Shown here piece by piece: positions 40,029-54,520 of a stretch of DNA of 64,000 nucleotides. The notes beneath the pieces were generated by a model. It was not told the DNA's origin. It saw nothing but the letters and a program-made list of their open reading frames with translations, and did not search any database. The translations under genes and the position numbers were made by a program. Position 1 is the first letter of the stretch. Each line of letters opens with the position of its first letter. This stretch comes from Agelaius tricolor (Eukaryota; Chordata; Aves; Passeriformes; Icteridae): assembly GCA_023055355.1 (NCBI GenBank), contig JALJCS010000001.1:95403381-95467380 (forward strand), written 5' to 3'.

Positions 40029-43000
40029 AAGGCTCTAAGAAAAATACTTAAGCCAAGTTCAAAGAAGAAATGCTTTTGAGGAAACCACAGGCTTGTGGCA
40101 GACATTTGCAAAAAGCTAGGAGCAAAACTTTTTAGTGTATTTCCTGAACTCAGTTCAGTGCCAACTTTGAGTAGGTGGCACATGAGCTACAGTGACCGTA
40201 TTTCCTGCTTTAATAGGTTTTGGTTTTGTTCTGTCTTTACTTTCCTGGGTTGATTGGCAAACTTTAAAGAACAAAAATGCTTTTGCATCTTAGCAAATTG
40301 ATTCTCACAGTAGAAAAGGAAAAATGTAAAAAATAAATATGTTTTAAGAAATAAAAGATGTTGTATTTTCAAGTAAGGAGCAACTTCACATCTGATTCTC
40401 AAAGACATTTTGTCTCTATACTGAATATCCATGTATGTGTGGACACATACAATGTGTGGACACAAAAGTGGTATTAAAATACCATTTACATTTGTCCTTA
40501 CATTTTAATATTCACATTAATTTGACAATTTTTGCCTTCTTATTATTCCCTCACAATGTGTGAAAGCTACTAAATAGTCTACAATTATGACCTGGTTGAA
40601 TTGACTTCCTTTAATGAAGTGATTAAAGAGCTTTTTGTCTTGCCACTAAGATATCATGTCCCACATCTGTGGGCATCTCTCTTACCCTTCCTGCTCTCTC
40701 AAACTTCAAGTTTTCTACATTCTACAATTTTTGGAAAAACGGCAATAAGACAAGGAAAATTTGAATTTTAATTTCTCTTGGAAGCAGATCTTTAAGAGCA
40801 ACTAAATCCACTGGCTTTATTCACCAGTGCCTCTGTACTGGTGGCTGCAGGGGAATAATTGCAGTGCTGAAGCCCTTTTGATTTATGTTGAGTAACACAA
40901 GAAATCTGATGTTTGCTATTTAATCCACTTTGTTTGTCTATGACACTAATTTGTTTCAAGATAGTAGTGGCCAAGCAGAGAGAACATGAAATGCAGCTAA
41001 ACATAGAAAACCAAGATGCATGTACCTCCCTCTTCAGGTTCCTCCTCTCAGATCACTTGCAGAGCAGATCAGCAAAATCAGGATGGGCTTACTTGTTAAG
41101 CATAAAGTCTTAAACAATCTCAATTTCTTACCTTTGTTTTCTCAGTGCACATGAAACTGAGGCTGCACCCACATCTTTGTAGATATTAAAAACTAGAAGT
41201 AGTATTGTTTGAGGCTATACTCACAAAGAGAGGGTGATAGGATGACTTCTTAGGAAAGCCCCAAAGTGGCAATAGATTTTGTCAAAAAGAAAGTTTGAAG
41301 AGGCAAAATTAAGTTGCAACAGATTAAAGCATATAAAAATCTCATACTCAGTCTACGTATTGGGACAGAGAACTGACCTGCCCAAAGGCATGTTTAAGGC
41401 CCTGCATAGGCATTCTTGTTTTATAAGTACCACTATACATATAATTCATTTTACTGTGGTACTTTGAGGGTTATTTTATTAAGAGCTGAACAGACTTGTA
41501 GTCTCCATGAAAACGAAAAGGGACACAGAGTTGAACTTTGCCCGTCAGCCACTCTGCTGCACTCGCAGTTATAATGTTAATGAGACAGGGTGAGCCAGAG
41601 GAAGAACAGTGCTGCAGGATGGCCATCTCACAGCAGTCTGCTACAATGAGAGAAGTAATAATTTCTACACTGGCTCTAAGTAATTTCAGCAGTTTCTTTC
41701 CTCGCAGCATTTTATCAATCTTCCCTAACCATTGTTGTCTACATCAACTTTCACAGGCTACATCTGCTTTTGCTGTCTTGTGAAAAAGTTTGAACAAAGC
41801 AAAAAGGGGATTCTTTAAGAAAGAGATATGCCTCAGTTCTAACATATGTCTAACACTCTCTTAATGTATTTACTTTGGAACATTTTTTACATGTGCTTTC
41901 ATACATTATCTCTAATCCATCTACAACAACATGCTATGAAAGCAAACAGTTCCTATGAGTGACTAATTATTAGGCCAGCCTCATACAGGAAGGAAGTAAC
42001 AGGAAAACATGATTTCTCAAAAATAATGATGCGTGAAAAATATGAAAAAGACAAAATTGTGCACTGGGATATTCAAAATGTAGACAGCTGGGGATGTGGG
42101 GGTAAATGGAGAAGGCTGAAGGGCCTCACTTTTGCTGTTGGCTCTGCAAGACCAAGTGCAACTGACCTGAAGAAAGATTGTGGAAAAGGTTTGCATGTTA
42201 CAGGAAAAGAGTAGTGATGACCATTTGTCAGGTGGAGAAGAAAGAAATCTGGTCATTTTAGTGGAGGGCGCTTCTACAGGCATGGTGGCTGAAGGGTTTT
42301 GCAAATTTCCATACAGTATGCTATAATAGCATCTAATGATGTTTGAAAGTTATGGAGGGTATTTTCTATTTTTCTGTGCTATCAAATTTCCCTCTTCAAC
42401 GCTTGCCCACCTCAGCTGCTGTTTCTCTAACATCAAGTTGTGCTTGGGTATCTCTGACTCTGGGGAATGCAGAACAGACATCTTCCTGGAGCCTCCTGAG
42501 GAGGCTGAGGAATATGGAGAAGAGCTGAGGCCCCCAGGCCCCCTCAAAGACTTGGATGAAAGATGGTGGTGTAAGGAGTCTCTGGTCTGAGAGGTGGAGA
42601 ATGAAGGGTCTGGTCAGAACTGCATTGGTGCTGTGGCTTGCAGTGGGCACTTGGAGAGCAGCAGAGCAGGCATCAGCAGCCCCAGGGATAAAATTAGTCT
42701 TCCCAGCACAGGCACCCTCCTGAACTTCAGCTGTGCTTTGGGGAGGGAGCTGGTGGCATGACTTTGGGCTGAGCTGGGCACAGCTAAACCAGCTATTAGT
42801 ACTTCATGACCCCAAAAATTCTTGTATAAAGCAGGCTTAACATGAAATGGTACTTGGCTGTTCTCTGTGCTGCCTAGTCCCAGCCCTCCTGCCTTCCCTT
42901 TTAGGGAACTGGGGGGGCAGGGTTGGGGGGAAATCTTTAGTTTATCAAATATAAACTTTTTCATTTGATCAGCAGGGCTTTTTTTTCTGGTTGAAAAGGG

Positions 43001-44617
43001 TAGAGATCTTTGCAATCTCAGCATTTCTTTGATGTTTTGATTGACCTAGGAGATGAGGTTTAAAATGCTGACATTTTTAGAGGTGCTAATGTCCAAAAAT
43101 TTTTTCTAGTGCCCTCCTTTCAACCCTGTCAGCTGACAGCACATTTTGCTCATATTAAAAGCACTGGAAAGCTCCCATTGATTTCAAAGGTTCAGAAAGA
43201 GGCTTGAGGTGAAGACCACTGAGTCAGTCCTGCCATCCAGGATGGATAGAAGAAATAGTCTGAAAGCCTGCAAAAAGGAAGAGCAGGGAATTTCTTTTAT
43301 ATGGATGAGAAGTGGGTTGCCAAACAGAGGGTGTGATGTGGCAGAAAGGCTCTGTTGGAGCTCTGTTATGGGGATCCATCCGTGTGACTGCTTTGTGAGT
43401 CATTTGATCATTTCCAGCACGATGCCTGAGCCTGCTGAGACTCTGTCACCCCACCACATGGTGATCAGGAAATGTACACCCAGTATCTCAGTGTTGTCTG
43501 TGCTAAAGGATAGATATATTTTATTGTAAGGCTGAATACTTTATTGTATTCACTGAAGTGATGAGGATTTAATATTGGTTCTTGCTTTCCTCAGTGCTTC
43601 AAATTATTCTTTACAAGCACTGTGAGTGTTCTCAGTGCACTGAAGCATGTCACATTTTCCTCAAAGGCAAGGCTGAGGATTCAGTCTGTACTTCCTAAGC
43701 ATTGCCCTGCTAAATCTGGTTTTAGTTAAACCCTCTTTTTGAAGTACATGGCCATAATTAGATCTGCCTAGAGGAGACAGCAAGACTGTGACCCCAGCTC
43801 TTTCCTCCACAAAGTTCCCTTTCAGTCTTCACGTAAAATTGTCTCCTCTTTGCCTTCCCCACTGCAGCACCCCCAGCAAGGAATGCACTGGCAAGGCCCT
43901 CGGAGGTCTGTGATAATACATTCCTCTGGACTTCAGTCATGCTGGCACCGAGATGCTCTTGGCTGCTCTGCTGGTGATGTAATTCTGGGCCCACATCACC
44001 TGCAAAGGAAACTGATCTGTGAGCAATAAAGCACACAGCCCTCTTGAAACAAAAATGGGAGTGTTGATGTTAACAAGTTTACAAACTCCCTTTTCTCCCC
44101 TTTTTGCATTTCTGCTTTTAGTACCAAGGCTTCCCTTCTCCCTTTTCCCACGAGACGGCAGCACCAAGCCTTTCATTGGGAAGTGTTTGCCTTTCTGCTT
44201 CCCTGTATTTCATGGATCCAAGCAAGTGTAAAGGCTGGAGTGTGATATAGATTGGGGATTTTGTGTGTGTTGCCTTTCCAGTTTGTGTTTTCCCTCAATT
44301 TTTATGAAGACTGTAAAATAAAGGAGCTGGCGGGAAGACAGCAGGGCAGAGTATCCAGAGTATCCATCAGTCAATTACTTGTTTAGAGAACAATCAAGCC
44401 AAGAAAATGAAGTGTTCAGGACTAATACATTTCTGTGATTTATCACCATAAAGCCAGATTCTGTGGTAAGAATAGGCCCATACAGAAGAATTGGGGTGAG
44501 GTATAAGATCCAAACCTGTAACAAAGATTTTGGCCTGTAACTGTAATCTGTTGGTGATTCCTCTAAAGTCTGGAAATTAGGTGACTTTACAGAAATATTT
44601 TTGCTATCTTCTTCACA

Positions 44618-44674
44618 CCCCCCCCCCCCCAAGAGTTTTTAGCCATATTTGTACTCTGGATTTTTTTTTTTTTT
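44618..44674. repeat. Poly(C)13 run and nearby poly(T)14 run
   Basis: Thirteen C (44618-44630), a 30-bp spacer and fourteen T (44661-44674). Long C homopolymers are uncommon and error-prone in sequencing, so the exact C count may not be reliable. Confidence 0.85.
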
Positions 44675-47600
44675 CTCCTATGGAGATTGTTTCTATGTCC
44701 TGGTTTCCAAATTGTGACCAAAAAAAAGGAAAAGCCATCCCAAAGGGACTTCACCATTGCCTACATCAGTTACTCATTTTACTGCACTTTATTGGCCTTA
44801 CTAGAGCACTGAGTCACTCTGTCTACTTTTCAGTAAGTGCATCTCTAAACTTTGAATATTATAATGTAGAAGACAAGAGCAGCATTGCATTTTTGTTCTT
44901 TTCAGGCTGGCATGCTATCAGTATGGTTTGAAAAAGCTGGTTATTTTCTGTCAATATAATATATTCACAGGGTCACAGATAAGAAATTCTGGGGTAGTCT
45001 ATTAAAAGAAATTAATTAAAACCTGGAAAATACAAATACAATCTCTGCACAGTTAAGTAGATCTGAAGGCAGTCCATTTTGCAGGTCCTGTTTTACAGCT
45101 CTAGCTGACTGCAAGGCAGAGATGACTAAAAGTTTATGTTTTAACTAATGAATCTGGTCCCAGCTTCCAACAAAATGGTTCCAAAGGTAATTTGAAAACG
45201 AGAGAACAAACAGTTACATCTGACTGTGGAGAAACAATATGAAAGTATTGCAAGTCTTACACAATGTGAGCTGGGACTAATCCAAATCCATCTCTTTACA
45301 CTTGGATAGTCCTCAAAACTGTCCAGTCTTTCAGTCACTTCTGGGATTATATAAAATGGCATCATGTGTTGTTTCAGCTACTTTTCCAAAATTTTTTCTA
45401 AGTAGGCATCAGCTTCACAGCCCTTGAGAGAGAATTATTATACAAAACTATATGTACTTCATTATTCCTAGCAAGTTTGCTTGCTAAAATCATCAATTCA
45501 AATGCTCCCAGGGTCAGACAGGGGGAAAAAATTACTTCATTCAAAATCCACTCACGAACTCAAACTCTGTCCAGGGTGCAATAGGTAACAATTTGAACAT
45601 TTAGGAGGCCTTTGGCATGTTTCAGAGTTATTATACTACTGAAATAAATATCAGTTCGCAGCTCTACTGAGGCCATCTTTTTAAGTTGTCATTTTTTAGG
45701 CAAAGAAAACAAGAATTGAATCAGGGTCATGTAGGGAAAATTGCTTCCTCATTCGGAGAGATTAGAAACAGGTTTCAGTTGAAATGCCAGGTTTCAGTGA
45801 ATTTCTAAAAAATTTAAATAGATACCCCTTATTTACAAGTATAAATATATAATGGGCTCTCGAAATTGAACATGGTGGATATTTGCTTCATGTTTAAATG
45901 CAAGTTTACCTGTGCAGAATGCACAGTCTAATTAGTGAAGTATGTGACCTATTGTCCTAATGCCCTACTAACATCCAAGACCTGTTCTGTATGGTCTGAT
46001 AACCTCCATAAGTTGTATCAAGAACCTCAAGACATCATCTGACTAGGGGGGGTTATTCTGAATCAGTGAGCCTGTATGGAAGCTTTCCTAACCCTAAACA
46101 GATGTAATGCTTTCTCCATCTTCTTTCCCCAGAAGGGTGCTAAGTCGTGCATCTCTTCTCATTCCTGCAGCATCTCCAGCAGCAGTGGAGATTAGAAATA
46201 CTGAGTTTTATATTTGCATCATTTCAGTTTTCATTTCTTTTTAAGGCTTGTATGTGAAGAAATCTTAAGGCAGAAATAAAAAAATCCAGGGGGTGCAAAT
46301 ATCCAGACGAAGCGTTCCTGTGAAATTTGCCAGGGCCTGTGCAAATGTGAGGGCAGAGAAATGCAAAATGTGTAATTCACCACATATTTGTAAGGTACTT
46401 GAGTAGGTGCCTGACTAAAATATTGTGTTACCATAGTTAGTATTTCAACTAACTTTTTAAAAACTCATTAAGACATACCATTTTGGGTGTAAGACTATTA
46501 TTAATGTCAACAAAGAAAATCTGGTGACCTAATTCACAAGACCAGCTAGTCAAAAAACCATATCAAATAACCCTGTGATTATGCCACTCACCTGGACCAT
46601 GATAGACTTTTAATCCTTCTGTCAACTTGTTGGGACCTGAATCCACCTCTCAAAGGAGGCCTTCCTGGCCACATCACTGGTTCCTTGGGGTGTCTGTTCC
46701 CATTTTTCCTGGGAAAAATAGTTATAGTTTTACAAGTCACTTATATAATTTTGGGTTCTTTTCACCAAAGAGATGAGAATCTTCTTGTAGGTCAGGGCCT
46801 GAGTATTCAAATTTCCCAGGCAGAGGAATTCACTGGTCCAGGCAGATCATTTGATTTTCTGAAAAAACAAAAAACTATGGTTGGTTTGGTGAATTGGGCC
46901 AAGATACAGTCCTTTCTATCCCCTGCTTTTCTTAAAATGACAAAAATGGAAATGAAATGACTGATCTGAAACAAACAAATGTTTCACTGAAATCCACATG
47001 AAACACTTTTTCACTTGAACGAGAGAAAAAGAATAAGCTTTCTTAAATATATTTTTAAATTTTTGGTTAAGCTCTGAAACTGAAAAATCAATTACACAGC
47101 TTTGTTATGCAGTCGCTTATGTTAGGGAATGATTAATAGTAACATGTAATGCCTTAATGAGGGAAGATAAAGAAATGAGCATAAAATGACACTAAATTAT
47201 AGCAGAATGACAGCAATGTTTTTCTGATGATAGCAATTATGTCATAGCTGAAAAAGTATCTCTTGGTGATAAGTACATATATCATAGAATGAAAGTTCCT
47301 GTACAATTCCATTTAAAAAGTTCATTTTCAGAGGAACCAGAAAGGGATAGATGTGTTCTCTTTCATCATTTAAATGTCAGGCTTTTCCTAGATGATTTAA
47401 CTCATTTTAAAATGATGCATAGCTGTCAACATTTTTTCATTTTGAAAATTACTGCCTGGGACACAGCCGTGGTTTCCAAAAGCAGCAGGGGCAGAGCTGT
47501 GTCTGTCACAGTGAAAGGCAGTGTGGAGAACAGCTCATGTGACACTGGCACAGCTCATCCTGCAATGGAGGAGAGTCTGTCCTGCTTTCACTGCCTCGTG

Positions 47601-48035
47601 TCCCCACCTGACAGAACCAGTGCTGCCGCTCCAACTCGCTTTCAGTGACGAGACCATTGCCTCGTGCCCACCATTAGCTCATCCAAGCTTTCTACATCCA
47701 CCTTCTTCAGGTCTTAGGAAATAATTAATCCTGTGCTGGATTTTTATGAGCACAAAGCTGGCATTGCTGCAACTCCTTTGAAGTCAGTAGAGCTCTTCTT
47801 GATTAATGGGATTAATAGAATCAGAGTAGGAATTCCGAAAGGCGTGAATGCTTGTACCTGTAGAAGTCTATACATGCACATATAAATGTATTACGTACAG
47901 CAGTTTGCTGGGTGGAATTGCAGTTTCTGCATGGGAGTCTGCAATCCAGAAAATTAACTTGTCAGCAATACATATTTCCTGTAAAATAATATTTTTATAT
48001 AACTTATATAAGCATTTTGGTTCATCATAGCAATT

Positions 48036-48130
48036 GTAATAACAATAACAACAACAACAACAATAAAGCATAATAGTAATAATAACAATAATAACAATAA
48101 TAATTATAACAACAGCAATGATAATAGCAA
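48036..48130. repeat. Imperfect (AAC)n/(AAT)n trinucleotide-rich tract
   Basis: About 95 bp of interrupted aac, aat and aataac units (for example acaacaacaacaa near 48048-48060, then aataataacaataataacaataat). It is a degraded microsatellite in intron 4. The Tyr/Cys-rich minus-strand open frame over it is an artefact. Confidence 0.9.
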
Positions 48131-48300
48131 TAGTTTTAATGCCTATAATTTTTTACATAATTTCCACAGCCAAATTATGCCTTTGTGTTCTGCATTCATT
48201 TTGGTCAGTATTGCCTATTGATTCCACTAAGGAGGCTGTAAGCTTTTGCCTCCTTGTGCATGAGGCATTATCTGCACTTATGTCAATAGAAGAATATTAT

Positions 48301-48338
48301 TAAAAAATAATAGTGATTTTAAAAAATAATAGTGATTT
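48301..48338. repeat. Exact 19-bp tandem duplication
   Basis: The unit taaaaaataatagtgattt occurs twice in direct succession (48301-48319 and 48320-48338) without mismatch. The lack of divergence suggests a recent event. Confidence 0.9.
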
Positions 48339-49375
48339 GTAAGTGAGGATGTCCAGTGGAAGTCAACAGCTGATGACTGAATAACTGATTAGAGAGCAAC
48401 AAGGCCAGATTGTTTAAACCCTGCAGTTATTCAGAGGGCAATACAGACATGGAAGAAAGAAATTTGAAGACCAAGGCAAGCACAGCACCTTCTAATTCCC
48501 ACTTATTGTATGAAACTGGCCCACTTTCTCCTTGCTTGCTCTCCATCTCAGAACCTGAGTTTTCCCTGTCCTTTTTTTAAGTTGTTCATATACTCAACAG
48601 GCTACAGTCAGGACGTGATCTTGGAAAGGGGTAGTGCAAACTAGAAATATTTCAGACTGAGGAGAGAAGTAAAGCCACACATGCTGTTTTTGTGGCAAGG
48701 GATGCACAGGGGCTGGTGCAAGTAAGAGTTTCTTTGAATGGAAGCACTGACAGGTCCTGTTCTTGTGCAAGGGCTGTCATCAGCCCCTGTCTCTCTTGTC
48801 CTCAGAACAAAGCCCTGGCTTTTAAAGACATGTATTTCATAAGGTCCAAATAACTTCAGGTGAAGAATGATGCTCAGTTCAGGCAAGATGACAGGACTAC
48901 CAAGGATGTGCAACAGCAAATCTGGGCAACCAAAATACAGATCTGCTCAAAAATCAGATGCCTGTGACCGTTCATATTTATATATGTACTGGTTCAGTAT
49001 TTTTGTTTTGGGCTTGGGTGGGAGTTTTTTGGTTTTTTGTTTGTTTGTTTTCTTTATCTTTTCCTTTTAAAATTCTTCATCGATTGCATTCCAGATATTT
49101 ATGGGAGTCTTTTTTGAATTCTGCTCTAAGGAACCAGAAGTAAGAGGGTAAAATAGCAGGCTCAAACCTCGGGTGAGTCTAGGCCCTTTGTGTTGGCTGG
49201 GGAGGGGAGCTGTGAGGAAAGACTCTTCTCCAATTGTCTCTCAATAGACACAAATCTAATGCAATCAGCAAACCTTAGAATTGCATGAGCTGTTGTAAAC
49301 AGCTATGTGGTAATCCAAAAGCTTTGTTTAGGTGTAGGGGGGTTTATTTGGTGGTTTTTCAGAGTTGTAATGGAT

Positions 49376-49462
49376 TTGTTGTTTTTTGGGGTTTTTTTTT
49401 TGTTTTTGTTTTTTGGTTGGTTGGTTGGTTGGTTTTTGTCTGTTTTGTTTTGTTTTGTTTTG
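49376..49462. repeat. T/G-rich low-complexity tract with (GGTT)n and (GTTTT)n
   Basis: Tandem units include GGTT from 49415 to about 49434 (five GG pairs with TT spacers) and GTTTT at about 49442-49461. The GG pairs could form a two-tetrad G-quadruplex on the plus, transcribed-sense strand. The long apparent plus-strand frames across it are rich in Phe, Val, Leu and Trp only because of the repeat. Confidence 0.88.
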
Positions 49463-52400
49463 AGGGGAGAGGTGCCTATTTATGCTGCACCTCCAGAACA
49501 CAGGCAAAAAGCAGTAGCAAAGGTGGGACTGTGGGATGGATGTGGTGGAATGTGTGTGGACTTTTGTGTTCAGGGCAAGAACTGAGAGTCCTGGCATCAA
49601 AAGTAATGGAAATACCTTCACAACCTTTCAGACTGAGAGCTGGCACATGGCATATTAGGATGAGGTGTGACAGCCAGGATTACTCTATGCTGATGTTGTT
49701 AAAATCTATCGGTCCCTCTCTAGATCATAAAAGCAGCTGCTGGCTGCTCTTTTACAGCATTTGAAAATTTTTCTGAGGATTCATTATTTGCTAAATCATT
49801 GATAATAGGACACTCACAAGGAAGTAATTAAAAATCAAGAAGGAATCTTCATTAGATTATTTTTCTCTGCTTTTATAGGTGTGTACTGTATTATTCTTAG
49901 GTCACTGTGACCAAGGTGGCTGAATATGCTATGGACAAGTGCACACAAAGGCTGCATTTCTGAAAAAGTCTGAGACCCTGCACTGACAGAGATGAGTTTT
50001 TATATTGACTCCACTTGAACAGATACTTGCTCTCAAGCTGCATTGCTGTTGTACAGCTGTGTGAGCTTCTCCATGCTTGACTAGCCCAGTGTGTGCAATT
50101 GCATGCAAAAACGATGACAATATTAATGATGCTATTTCCTAAATCCAGATTTTAAATTTTGTCACTCTTTCATTTTTTTTGGCACACTTTCCAATGTTGG
50201 TGACCCTCTCGTGGTGACTCCAGACACAAACCATCACTTGTATGGTTTGATGTGAAAATGAAGCAGGAATTCTTTGGATTCTGTTTTCTCTTTTTCTCTG
50301 CCCACTAGTTTTACTCACTCTGTCAAATACTGTATTCCAGTGGTGTTTCAAATGTGCAGCAGTGAGGTTGACAACCTTTAGTTTTAGGTGTAGGACCCAG
50401 GTGACTTTCAACTCCAGTGGGTTACTGGGTTACCTTGCTTGAAGGAAGGGTCAGTGGGAAGAAACACAAAAGAAAAGAATGTCCAGAAAAGATCAGTAGG
50501 AGTGAGAGCAATGGGGCAAGAACTGAACTGATGGACCTGGATTTTAAAAAAAAGAGGAATAGCAAAGAGACAGGTGTAGGCCAACAAAACAAAAGCAACA
50601 GAAAGGAGAAAATCAATCAGGATTAATTTCACATCCTAGACCCAGCTGGAGCAAAAGAAGCCAAGACACTCCCAGAAGACTAATTCTCTCTGGGTAAACT
50701 AAGAATAGGCATGTTCTCCCTGCTTTTAAAGTCTTGAGCTCACTCTTCCACCTGATGTTTCCCCATGAACACCTAGCACCTCAAAAGCAAGTAACTTAGA
50801 AGAACCAGGGTGGAGCCCAGAGCAGGCAGACGGCGTTGGTGAGGGGCTCTGACAGAGCACAGGCAGGTGAAGCAGCCAGCACTCACAATGGTGGGTGCAC
50901 AGAGGGCACAAGTGGCAGCCTGCCAAGTGTCCCTGTCTAAGCTCCAGGACACCTTTTCCCTTGGCTCCCAAGATGCTCTTGTTGAAGGGCCACAAGAGGC
51001 TTCTATGAGACTCCTGGTGCTTATTCCCAAAATATGACCAAATCATACTATGAAGCAATAACCGTGACACAGGCAGGTCCTGCTTCAGCTGTAATCACTT
51101 TTACTTAAACTAATTCCAGCAGTATAGGAGATGCTGAGCTTTCCAGCTATCAGAAGGTTACACACAAGTGCTAAGAAAGCAGAAAACCAAAAGGAAGGGG
51201 GTAGAGTGCAACAGGGAAAAAAAAAGCCCCAGAAATGCTTTTGTTAAACTTTTGAATCATGCTTTGACAAAAGGCAGCAGATCCCAACGTAAGGTGATTT
51301 TCATGCTGTAATAAACAGAAAAATAATTTAAAACCTAGGCAGCATGACTTATTCTGAAAGATCTGAGGGGTAATAAAAAAACCTGTGTGCACACAGTTTC
51401 TTTAACAGCTGCATGGAACAACCTGTTTTAAATAACAAAGGTGAACAAAGCCAGTTGTCAGGGCAGCTCACTAAATGAAGTTTTTTAATGTGAATGACGT
51501 ATTCCATATAAAGTGTATTGCCTGAGATACAACAGCACAGAGTCCAACTTGAAGTATTTTTCTCAGGCTTTTCCTACAAAGTCATGTTTCAAGAATTTAT
51601 TGCATTTATCTTCACTATTTATTTCTCTTCTCCAAATGGATCACCTTGCTCATTATATCTTCAGCAGCAAATTAAAATCAGCCTCTTCCCTCCCTAAATA
51701 TTCAAAATTTTATTGTTCTATCAAGATGACACTCAATCAGTTTGTATCTGTTGCACTCAGAGCAGACAACTGTAAGCAGAAAGTGGAGGTCAGGTCTGAC
51801 TTACAAAATGAGTTTGACTTAACCAAGAGAAGGGAAAAAAAAGAAAAACAAGATAGTGATGTAAGATTTTCACTGCTTTGAAGCTTTTGTGAACAAAAAA
51901 TAAAAAAGTCTGGCAAGCACACAGTGTACCTTTTCATGTATGTAAGTAAACACAAATTTAGGAAAAGCTTTGCTTTGCACAAACAGAAATTTTTGGGCTT
52001 TTTCTAACATGTTTGAGAAGTTGGAGAGAGTTACAAGCTCTCTGCCTTCACTATAAATGTTCCATGTGTTTCTGCACTGAAGGTAAAGAGGCAACTGAGA
52101 GCAGGGACAGTCTGCTGGGAAGGTTACAAAGCTCTCTTTACAGAGAATTTTATAATCAGGCAATAATTTGTTACAAGTCTCTGAGATCCACAAGAGGAAT
52201 CTATTGCTGTGCATAGTTAGGAAATTTTTAAAGAAAGCAGCTTATCAAAGAAATGTGCAGTCTATTAGCACATCATTCAATTTTCATTTATTTCCAATTC
52301 CATCTTTTGCTTCCCAGTTACTCTTCTCTGTAGTAGGCAATCATGCCAGGTGCAAAGTATCATTTCTGATTTTCAAGATGAGTTGAAATTTGGGATTCCT

Positions 52401-54425
52401 ATCTATTGCCTCTGCTGCTTTTATTTCTTGTTGTTTTTCTTATCTGCTCTCACAATGTTGTAAATGCTACTTTACTCAGGAATGCATTTCTCGAACTACT
52501 TCATCGCAATGAATGTGTGAACAAAAAATTTCATGAGCAAGTTAAATTTTCCCAGCCTTTGAAGTGACCTAAAGTTGAGGTACTCTTGAGAAATAACAAC
52601 TTATGAAGTACCTTTCTATTTTTATATAGACACATAATGTGATTTCTAAGCTGTAAAAGAAAAGCTGTAAATATTAAAGGTCTGCTTGGCCTTAGCTGTG
52701 ACATCCTACCTGATATCCCCTGTGGGTCAGGTGCCAGTGTAGTGATGGGTACTCAGAGTAGTTGAAATGGTGATGGGAGAATCCTTTAATTGTGAAATCT
52801 CATGGTGGTACAGACTTAACCAGTGCAGGTACGTAGGCTCACTACTACTACACTGCACTTTCTCTGACATCCTCTTGACATCCCTGACCTTTCTGCTCAG
52901 AGCTGAGACTATGAAAACACAGATGAGGGAAGATGTGTGTGCAGTGCCAGCCTGGCCCAAGCGTGGCAACCCAGACAAAAGGACAGCCAGAGCAGACACC
53001 AGGGGACACCTGGAAGGGTTGTTGATCTGGGAGGTGGGGGTTAGCAATGCAGTGCAGAGGTGAGGAGAGCCTGGGACTCAGCAGCGGGTGCAGTGGGACT
53101 GGGATAGCTGTGCAATGAGCTCCAAGCCCAGAGCCAGCTGGGATGGGGTGTGTGAGCAGAGATCCTCCTGCCGAGCCAGCAGCCCGGTGGAGCACAGCCT
53201 CGCTCCTGGCTGCTGATCACAGCCAAACCCATCTGTCAGCAGATAGTTTTGAAACTTGCTTGCAAAGTGCTCCATGCCTTTCTAGTATCAAACTGCCTCG
53301 AGGCTGACACCCTGCTATTGCTATAAATTATTTTGTTAACTTAGAGTGCAGACTTTTTTTATGCAGGCCATGCAAAGGATCTAAGCTCTTTTGATGAACT
53401 ATTAAAGTGCCTGTATAATGCCACATCATTACATTTCAGTGGTCAATATCTTAGTGTTTGCCATTGTGTATGCAATTTCCTCTTTTAAAAGAATGTTTAG
53501 CTCTCCCAAACAATGGGATTGCAAGGGACACAGTAAATAGAGTAAGCAGATCATTGGTCTGCTCAATGCATGTGATCATTTGTAATTGCACAATCAAACA
53601 CATTTTGTACAGAAACCTTTCCTCTGACACTGGAAAAACAGAAACATACCACGATGCATCAGCTTTGTACACAGGAAGCAACAATCTCTCTATAGGACCC
53701 CAGCTTCATCTTTTGGAAAGTATTTAGTAAATGAGGTAAAAGAAATTGAAATGGGAGAGAATGATTAAGACTTGTTTAGATTTCCCTGGAAAATGTGACT
53801 TCATTGTTGTGTTGGTGTGACAGATTTCCTACATGGGGCTAGTAAAGTCATGTGAAGCTAATTTACATGGATTGTGAATGTTTTTCACTCTAAGAATGGT
53901 TCTCATTTTGGGGAGCATACTGGATCTGGGCTCAGATGTGCAGGAACAATGCAGAACATTCCTGGGAACAGGCAAAATCACAGGGATTGTGATCTGCATG
54001 CACTCAGAAACCCACGCCCAATGTATCCCAGAGCAGGTGTTCCAAGGAAAACCTTGGTCCTTTTGTACTTATACCTCCCACCCAGAAATTAATAATTCTG
54101 TTCTCAGCAGAGTTTGAAGAGGGTGAGGTAAATAACATCTTGAATAAAAAGCATAAATCCAGTCTCTAAGCACCTGCTTTTCAAATGAGCTCTGTCCATT
54201 CTATGCACTGAATGAGAGTCCTAAGGAAAAATAATGAGAGATCATTAAATTAGACAGTTTCTCAAAAATGTAAACTCACATCCATTTTTAGTGGATAATA
54301 ATATTTGAAATATTTGAAATTCTATGTTTTCAGTGCTTGTGGTTCTTGAACTCTTTCTAAGAAAAGCGGAATGTGAATGGGAAGGGAAAGAGGAAAGCAA
54401 AGGCATAAGAGAAAGGGAAAGGAGA

Positions 54426-54520
54426 AGGGAAGGGAAGGGAAGGGAAGGGAAGGGAAGGGAAGGGAAGGGAAGGGAAGGGAAGGGAAGGGAAGGGAAGGGA
54501 AGGGAAGGGAAGGGAAGGGA
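54426..54520. repeat. (AGGGA)19 pentanucleotide microsatellite
   Basis: About nineteen uninterrupted 5-bp units form a 95-bp pure purine strand. Every unit contributes a GGG run separated by AA, which fits the standard G-quadruplex pattern, and the tract is also homopurine/homopyrimidine. It lies in intron 4 about 350 bp upstream of the start of the CpG-rich region. Flanking sequence is purine-rich and imperfect (54380-54425), suggesting the array grew from such a region. The apparent repetitive proteins on both strands are artefacts. Confidence 0.95.
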
